64,000 bases of DNA from Nocardia farcinica. GTDB lineage: Bacteria; Actinomycetota; Actinomycetes; Mycobacteriales; Mycobacteriaceae. Positions 59,329 through 64,000 of the stretch are shown here, one piece after another; the stretch's first letter is position 1, and each line of letters starts with the position of its first letter. The notes beneath the pieces were generated by a model, which was given only the letters and a program-made list of their open reading frames with translations, was not told the origin of the DNA and searched no databases. The position numbers and the translations under genes were made by a program. Location of the stretch: positions 1,674,001 through 1,738,000 of the forward strand of contig NZ_LN868938.1 of assembly GCF_001182745.1 (NCBI RefSeq), read 5' to 3'.

Positions 59329-59559
59329 GTGAAGATCAAGACCAGCGTGTACCTCGATCAAGAGCAGGTCGAGCGTCTCAAGCGCGCCGCGGAGGCCGCT
59401 GGTCGTTCGGAAGCCGACCTGATTCGGGAAGGCGTGGACCTGGTCCTGCTACGAACCCCGCGGGCACCGCGAACCCGCGAGTGGCCCTCGTTCGACTCGG
59501 GTGACCCGCGGTTCGCCGTCGACGCCGAGGAACACCTTCGCTCGGCATACGAGCGGTGA
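59329..59559 (+). CDS. Ribbon-helix-helix antitoxin (VapB-like)
   Basis: 76 aa from GTG 59329. KIKTSVYLDQEQVERLKRAAEAAGRSEADLIREGVDL is a ribbon-helix-helix DNA-binding fold. The C-terminal RTREWPSFDSGDPRFAVDAEEHLRSAYER is the toxin-binding tail. No Shine-Dalgarno precedes the start. The stop overlaps the PIN toxin start by 4 bp (GTGA). It neutralises the toxin and represses the operon. Confidence 0.87.
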   Translation: MKIKTSVYLDQEQVERLKRAAEAAGRSEADLIREGVDLVLLRTPRAPRTREWPSFDSGDPRFAVDAEEHLRSAYER

Positions 59560-60008
59560 GCTTCTTCATCGCCGACACCTCCGCGCTGATCGCCGCGTAC
59601 GACAATGCGGCAGCGCAGCAGGAAAAGGTGCAAACTCTACTCGCGAGCTCGGTCGCCGTCGTCTCCCCGCTGGTCCTGGACGAGGTCGATCACTTGCTCG
59701 TCGCCCGCTTCGGAAAGGACCGGCGCGTCGCCGATCTCGTCCTGGACGATCTGCTCACCTCGGCCGAGGAAGGGGCGATCCTCGTCCCTCCCGTCGACCA
59801 CCACGACCTGCGGGTGGCTCAGCGACTCATCCACCAGTTCGGCGGTCTACGCCTCGACCTGGCCGATGCTGTGAACGTGGTGCTCGCTGAACGTTATCTG
59901 ACGAATGCCATCGTGACGCTCGACGAACGTGACTTCCGCGCACTGACCCCGCTCACCCCATCCTTCGCCGCTTTCCACCTGCCCATCCAGGACGGCGAAT
60001 CAGAGTAG
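59556..60008 (+). CDS. PIN domain ribonuclease toxin (VapC-like)
   Basis: 150 aa from the GTG overlapping the antitoxin stop. Metal-binding acids in order: FIADTSALIAAYD (Asp), DEVDHLLVAR (Glu), LDLADAVNVVLA (Asp), VTLDERDFRALTP (Asp). PIN toxins of this type cut tRNA or rRNA and slow growth when freed from the antitoxin. Lies next to a truncated gene, a usual sign of module acquisition. Confidence 0.87.
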   Translation: MSFFIADTSALIAAYDNAAAQQEKVQTLLASSVAVVSPLVLDEVDHLLVARFGKDRRVADLVLDDLLTSAEEGAILVPPVDHHDLRVAQRLIHQFGGLRLDLADAVNVVLAERYLTNAIVTLDERDFRALTPLTPSFAAFHLPIQDGESE

Positions 60009-60029
60009 GCGTTGCCGGGAGGAGTCGGG

Positions 60030-60401
60030 ATGAGTGTGCTGGTGCGGGTCGGGCTGCTGGAGTTGGCGTTCGGGGCGATGTTCGGGTGGGTGATCGCGGG
60101 TAGCCACGCCGCGCCGCGGCTGTTCGAGCGGTGGGGGGTGGTGAGTCCGCGCAGGCTGCTGCAGGCGCACCTGGACTACATCATCATGGGGGTCATCCTG
60201 ATCGCGGTCGGGGTGGCGGTGCCCGACCTCGCGGGGTGGATCGTCGCACTGGTGATCCTGGGCACCCTGCTCAATCCGACCTTGTTCCTGCCGTTGGCGT
60301 TTCGCGAGGAGTTGACCGGCCACCTCGCCTATCGCGCGGTGAGTGTGCTGTCGTTCCTGGCCACCAGCGTCGGGCTGGTCGCGGCGGCGTTCAGCTACTG
60401 A
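60030..60401 (+). CDS. Small four-helix membrane protein
   Basis: 123 aa from ATG 60030 behind GGGAGGAG. Four hydrophobic segments: LLELAFGAMFGWVIAGSH, YIIMGVILIAVGVAVPDLAG, WIVALVILGTLLNPTLFLPLA and AVSVLSFLATSVGLVAAAF. RRLLQAHLDYIIMG has the HxxH-less helix typical of HabA/hydroxylaminobenzene-mutase-like relatives, a weak resemblance. Function unknown. Followed by an IdeR-like box and the SIP gene. Confidence 0.65.
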   Translation: MSVLVRVGLLELAFGAMFGWVIAGSHAAPRLFERWGVVSPRRLLQAHLDYIIMGVILIAVGVAVPDLAGWIVALVILGTLLNPTLFLPLAFREELTGHLAYRAVSVLSFLATSVGLVAAAFSY

Positions 60402-60419
60402 CAGCCGGAAGCGGGTACG

Positions 60420-60438
60420 GTTGGTTAGGCAACCCTTA
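60420..60438. promoter_or_regulatory. IdeR-like iron box
   Basis: GTTGGTTAGGCAACCCTTA matches the IdeR/DtxR consensus TTAGGTTAGGCTAACCTAA in 14 of 19 positions, with the GGTTAGGC core intact. It lies 23 bp before the TTG start of the siderophore-interacting protein, where repression by iron-loaded IdeR would act. Confidence 0.55.
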
Positions 60439-60460
60439 TTCGCTATTGCCGGAGGTTCTC

Positions 60461-61222
60461 TTGGCCCGCCCACGTACCACCCTCACCGTGCTGCGCACCG
60501 AGCAGCTCACCCCGCACCTGATCCGCGTCCACTTCGGCGGCCCCGGGTTCGCCGCGTTCCGGCCGAGTGAGTTCAGCGATTCCTACATCAAGCTGATCTT
60601 CCCGCGCGCGGACGGCGAGGTGCTGCGGACCTACACCGTGCGCCGGGTCGACGCCGCGGCCGCGGAGCTGGCGGTCGATTTCGTGTACCACGGTGACGAG
60701 GGCGTCGCCGGCCCGTGGGCCGCCTCGGTGCAGCCGGGCGAGACCATCGACGTGTACGGGCCGGGCGGGGCGTATTCGCCGCGCCAGGACGCCGACTGGC
60801 ATCTGCTCGCCGGGGACGAGGCCGCGCTGCCCGCCATCGCCGCCGCCCTCGAGACGATGGACCCGGGCGCGTCCGGGCTGGCCTTCGTCGAGGTACCCGG
60901 CCCCGCGGACGAACTGCCGCTGGCCACCCCGGCGGGCATCGAACTGACCTGGCTGCACCGGGGCGACCGCCCGGCGGGCGAACTGCTGGCCGAGACGGTG
61001 CGGGCCGCGCAGTGGCGGCCCGGCCGGGTACAGATCTTCATCCACGGCGAAGCGCACGCGGTGATGCAGGACCTGCGCCGGTACATCCGCCGCGAACGCG
61101 AGGTGCCCGCGGAGTGGGCATCCTCGATCTCGGGCTACTGGCGGCGCGGCCGCACCGAGGAGGGCTTCCGCCAGTGGAAGGCCGACCTGGCGGCGAAGGA
61201 GTCAGCGCCCGCCGCGAGTTGA
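60461..61222 (+). CDS. Siderophore-interacting protein (SIP), flavin ferric reductase
   Basis: 253 aa from TTG 60461, 5 bp behind GGAGG; the frame is open upstream but without homology. LTPHLIRVHFGGPGFAAFRP and DSYIKLIFPRADGEVLRTYTVRR are the FAD-binding SIP start (R-x-Y-T). VYGPGGAYSPRQDADWHLLAGDEAALPAIAAAL carries the conserved G-D-E-T/A-A-L-P motif, and a C-terminal WKADLAAKES ends it. SIP reductases free iron from ferric siderophores in the cytoplasm using NAD(P)H or ferredoxin. Likely iron-repressed via the box above. Confidence 0.87.
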   Translation: MARPRTTLTVLRTEQLTPHLIRVHFGGPGFAAFRPSEFSDSYIKLIFPRADGEVLRTYTVRRVDAAAAELAVDFVYHGDEGVAGPWAASVQPGETIDVYGPGGAYSPRQDADWHLLAGDEAALPAIAAALETMDPGASGLAFVEVPGPADELPLATPAGIELTWLHRGDRPAGELLAETVRAAQWRPGRVQIFIHGEAHAVMQDLRRYIRREREVPAEWASSISGYWRRGRTEEGFRQWKADLAAKESAPAAS

Positions 61223-61226
61223 GCGG

Positions 61227-61973
61227 TCAGTCCCGCCACCCGCTCGAGGCCAGGATCATGTCCCAGGTGAGGTAGGGCAGGTGCGGGTGGCGCTGGTGCA
61301 CGATCTCGCCGGGCAGGGTGGCCGGTGGCGCCTTGCGCGGGTCGGCGAGCGCCTGCCGTTCGATCGCCTCGGTGAGCGCGCGGCTGCCGCCCAGCCGCGG
61401 ATACCGCTCGTGCACCCGGTCGGCCAGGCCGGGCGGCAGGTCCGCCGGGCCGCCGGCCACATCGATGCCGATGCCCTCCACCGTGATCCACATCTCCGGA
61501 CGGCGCCTGCGCCGATAGACCGGGGAGTCGCCGAAGCCCGTGGTGTGCCAGGCGATGGCGTCCCACACCACGTCCACCCGCTCGTCGGTGACGCCGTTGC
61601 GCTCCAGGAACTCCGCGGCGTAATCGGCGCCGTCGAACTCGAAACGTTGGCTGCCGTTGGCGATCTCGGCCAGGCCGATGTCGTGCAGGGCGCTGATGAG
61701 GTACATCAGCTCCTCGTCGTAGTCGTGGCCGGGCCGCATGCCGCGTGTGGCGGCCACCGCTCGGGCGAAGAGGAATCCGCGCACGCTGTGGTTCCGCAGA
61801 TGCGCGGGGAGTTCGGCGTCGATCAGTTCGGTGGCGCGGCGGGCCAGCGGGGTGGTCGGCACCGCGAGCGGATCGTCCGGTGCGACAGGCTGATGCGCGT
61901 CGGCGGCCGCGACCGCGGCGGAGGCGAGGACGGCGGCGGACGCACCGAGGGCGGCACGGCGGGACAGGGACAT
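61227..61973 (-). CDS. Tat-exported HD-domain protein
   Basis: 248 aa. Twin-arginine signal SRRAALGASAAVLASAAVAAADA. HD metal sites: NHSVRGFLFA (first His), ISALHDIGLAE (His-Asp pair), WDAIAWHTTGFGD (later His). Resembles cyanamide-hydratase-like HD hydrolases rather than nucleotide phosphohydrolases. Extracytoplasmic location is implied by the signal. Substrate unknown. Convergent with the SIP gene. Confidence 0.8.
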   Translation of the reverse strand: MSLSRRAALGASAAVLASAAVAAADAHQPVAPDDPLAVPTTPLARRATELIDAELPAHLRNHSVRGFLFARAVAATRGMRPGHDYDEELMYLISALHDIGLAEIANGSQRFEFDGADYAAEFLERNGVTDERVDVVWDAIAWHTTGFGDSPVYRRRRRPEMWITVEGIGIDVAGGPADLPPGLADRVHERYPRLGGSRALTEAIERQALADPRKAPPATLPGEIVHQRHPHLPYLTWDMILASSGWRD

Positions 61974-62004
61974 GGGTCACCCCTCTGTTCGAGAACGGAT
62001 CGGA

Positions 62005-62949
62005 TCAGTGCGCGCGAAAGCGCGCCCGGTAGTCGCTGGGCGTGACGCCGAGCACCTTGACGAAGGTGCGGCGCAGTGTTTCCTCGGAGCCGAGCCCGCA
62101 GCGGCGCGCCACCACGGGAATCGGATCGGTGCTCGCCTCCAGCAGGTGCTGCGCGGCTTCCACCCTGGCCCGTTCGACGAACCGGCCCGGCGTCGTCCCG
62201 AGTTCCCTGCGGAACAGGCGGCTCAGATGCCGTTCGCTCATGGCGGCGCGGGCCGCCAGCGCGGGCAGGCTGTGATCGCCTGCGGGATCGGCGATCACGG
62301 CATCGACGACGGCACGCACGCCGTCGGCGCGCGGGCCCGCGATCTGCGCGCGCACGCTGAACTGGGACTGGCCGCCCGGCCGGCGCAGGAACACGACCAG
62401 CTGTTTGGCGACGGTGCGGGCCAGCTCCTGGCCCTGATCCTCCTCCACCAGCGCCAGTGCCATGTCGATGCCCGCGGTGACCCCGGCCGAGGTGACGACG
62501 CCGCCGTCGCGCACGTAGATGGCGTCGGGCTGCACGGTGACGCGCGGAAAGCGCCGGGCCAGTTCGCCGCAACCCATCCAGTGCGTGGTGGCCCGGCGCC
62601 CGTCGAGCAGCCCGGCTTCGGCGAGGACGAAAGCGCCGGTGCAGACCGCGGCGACCCGGCGCGCCCGCCCGGCCAGCGCGCCGACGGCGGCGACCAGGCG
62701 CGAGTCCGGCCGGTCGTCGGGCGCGAAGCCCGGGACGAGCAGCGTGTCGATCCGCGCGGCCACCTCCGCGAACGCGCAATCCGCGCCGAGCGGTGCGCCC
62801 ACGTCGGTGCGCACCGGGCCGCCGTCGAGGGAGGCGAATCGCACCCGCCGCCGCGCCCAGTGCAGCACCTGGACCGGACCGGCGACATCCAGCAGCAGCA
62901 CCCCGTCGGCCAGGGCGACCACCACGTCGTCGCGGTCCGTCGATTCCAT
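62005..62949 (-). CDS. GlxA-type AraC family regulator
   Basis: 314 aa from ATG 62949. N-terminal DJ-1/PfpI domain with VVVALADGVLLLDVAGPVQVL and the nucleophile-elbow Cys in VAAVCTGAFVLAEAGLL. C-terminal double helix-turn-helix RHLSRLFRRELGTTPGRFVERARV and CGLGSEETLRRTFVKVLGVTPSDYRARF. GlxA-like regulators activate catabolic or detoxification genes after ligand binding. Divergent from the Gfo/Idh/MocA gene, a possible target. Confidence 0.87.
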   Translation of the reverse strand: MESTDRDDVVVALADGVLLLDVAGPVQVLHWARRRVRFASLDGGPVRTDVGAPLGADCAFAEVAARIDTLLVPGFAPDDRPDSRLVAAVGALAGRARRVAAVCTGAFVLAEAGLLDGRRATTHWMGCGELARRFPRVTVQPDAIYVRDGGVVTSAGVTAGIDMALALVEEDQGQELARTVAKQLVVFLRRPGGQSQFSVRAQIAGPRADGVRAVVDAVIADPAGDHSLPALAARAAMSERHLSRLFRRELGTTPGRFVERARVEAAQHLLEASTDPIPVVARRCGLGSEETLRRTFVKVLGVTPSDYRARFRAH

Positions 62950-63079
62950 GCGTTCAGTCTCTCGACCGCGACGGCATGTCCACAAGGACACGTCACCCAC
63001 AGATCCGGACACGGTCGGGGCGTCCGGTCCCGGCGGCGCATGCCGCGACCGGCCCGGTGCGGGCGGTAGCGTCGGGAGC

Positions 63080-64000
63080 ATGAGCAGCCTCGACGTGGCG
63101 GTGATCGGATACGGCTTGGCGGGTGCAGTCTTCCACGCACCCTTGATCGCGGCGCATCCGCGGATGCGGGTGGCGGCGGTGGTGACGGGTTCGGCCGAGC
63201 GCGCCGAACAGGCCCGGCGCGAGCACCCCGGGGTGCGGGTGCTGCCCGACGCCGACGCGCTCTTCGCCGATCCGGGCGACGTCGGCCTCGTCGTCGTGGC
63301 CACCCCGAACCGGACCCACGCGCCGTTGGCGTTGCGTGCCGTCGCGGCCGGGCTGGCCGTGGTGGTGGACAAGCCGTTCGCGGTGTCCGCGGCCGAGGCC
63401 GCGGAGGTGGTGGCGGCCGCGCAACGGGCGAACGTGGCGCTCTCGGTGTTCCAGAACCGGCGCTGGGACGGCGATTTCCGCACGGTGTGCCGGCTCGTCG
63501 AGACCGGGGAACTGGGCGAGGTGCGCCGGTTCGAGTCGCGGTTCGAGCGGTGGCGGCCGGTGTCCAAGGGCGGCTGGCGCGAGGTCGGCACCGCCGCCGA
63601 CGGCGCGGGCCTGCTCTACGACCTCGGCTCGCACCTGGTCGACCAGGCGCTCACGCTGTTCGGACCGGTGCGGTCGGTGTTCTGCGAACTCGACAACCGG
63701 CGCCCGGAGGTGCGCACCGACGACGATGTGTTCCTCGCGCTGACCCACCACAGCGGCGTGCGGGCGCACCTGTGGGCGAGCGCGGTCGCGCCGCGGCTCG
63801 GGCCCCGGTTCCGCGTGCTGGGGGCGCGGGCGGGCTATGTCACGTTCGGGCTCGACCCGCAGGAGGACGCGCTGCGGGCGGGCCGCCGTCCCGGTGCAAG
63901 CGACTGGGGCACAACCCCTCCCGAGGCGTGGGGCACTCTCGGCGCGGAGCCCGACAGCGCGCCGTACCCGACGCTGCCCGGCGACTACCCGGCCTTCTAC
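63080..64000 (+). CDS. Gfo/Idh/MocA family oxidoreductase (3' partial)
   Basis: 307 codons to the window edge without a stop; ATG 63080 behind CGGGAGC. Rossmann start DVAVIGYGLAGAVFHAPLI, VVVATPNRTHAPLALRA, the family EKP-type motif VVDKPFAVSAAEA (catalytic Lys), and GLLYDLGSHLVDQALTLFG with the conserved Asp/His. Members oxidise sugars or related alcohols with NAD(P). The C-terminus and substrate are unseen. It is divergent from the GlxA-type regulator. Confidence 0.85.
   Translation, partial: MSSLDVAVIGYGLAGAVFHAPLIAAHPRMRVAAVVTGSAERAEQARREHPGVRVLPDADALFADPGDVGLVVVATPNRTHAPLALRAVAAGLAVVVDKPFAVSAAEAAEVVAAAQRANVALSVFQNRRWDGDFRTVCRLVETGELGEVRRFESRFERWRPVSKGGWREVGTAADGAGLLYDLGSHLVDQALTLFGPVRSVFCELDNRRPEVRTDDDVFLALTHHSGVRAHLWASAVAPRLGPRFRVLGARAGYVTFGLDPQEDALRAGRRPGASDWGTTPPEAWGTLGAEPDSAPYPTLPGDYPAFY

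Overview
The window reads as a chromosomal stretch of a high-GC, mycolic-acid-containing actinobacterium, most likely a Nocardia. Supporting signs are a CYP125-type steroid P450, a FadD17-like steroid acyl-CoA ligase, an Lsr2 protein, an EspC-like type VII secretion substrate, an antigen-85/mycoloyltransferase-like esterase next to a WS/DGAT acyltransferase, many TetR regulators, and codons ending mostly in G or C. The genus is an inference. No rRNA, tRNA, CRISPR array, prophage or insertion sequence was seen.

Layout. 0-10 kb: 3' part of cyp125, a TetR regulator, a polytopic membrane protein, a decayed MFS gene, a small lipoprotein, an M20 peptidase and two tandem PknB-type kinases that share an ectodomain. 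10-18 kb: an SDR/HSD10-like dehydrogenase, an NDH-2-like oxidoreductase, and a catabolic block (TetR, flavin monooxygenase, hydrolase, broken SDR, FadD17-like ligase). Near-identical operator-like repeats sit at both ends of that block, with a KstR-like palindrome at the ligase. 18-26 kb: lsr2, two nucleotide-sugar-epimerase-like SDRs, DUF2795 and GlsB-type small proteins, a bifunctional HldE-like heptose kinase/adenylyltransferase with a GT2, and a manganese catalase. 26-35 kb: a TetR-controlled MHS transporter-MaoC-acyl-CoA ligase operon with duplicated operators, a second TetR/SDR pair with its own operators, a secreted lipase, an MFS carrier and a GNAT enzyme.

35-44 kb holds a glycan locus: a divergent GT9, then a tightly coupled operon GT4-SDR-GT-GT9-GmhB-GmhA-PfkB kinase-GT9. 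Together with HldE at 21.8 kb it encodes the steps from sedoheptulose 7-phosphate to an ADP-heptose, plus three candidate heptosyltransferases, in an organism expected to lack LPS. 44-47 kb is a minus-strand trio resembling a type VII secretion substrate operon without an ESX core. 47-55 kb contains an MFS exporter, flavin enzymes, a WbbL-like GT2, an APH-type kinase, ilvD and an XRE/MmyB regulator with direct-repeat operators.

55-58.3 kb is the most novel-looking locus. Two tiny, similar, signal-less peptides (40 and 38 aa, both starting MGSL) follow a good promoter and a nested-hairpin leader. A strong hairpin follows them, and then come a mycoloyltransferase-like esterase and a WS/DGAT acyltransferase. 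The layout recalls the small O-mycoloylated PorA/PorH channel peptides of corynebacteria. 58.5-64 kb carries a small conserved protein, a truncated DUF4352-like remnant, an RHH/PIN toxin-antitoxin pair, a siderophore-interacting protein behind an IdeR-like box, a Tat-exported HD-domain protein, a GlxA-type regulator and the start of a Gfo/Idh/MocA oxidoreductase.
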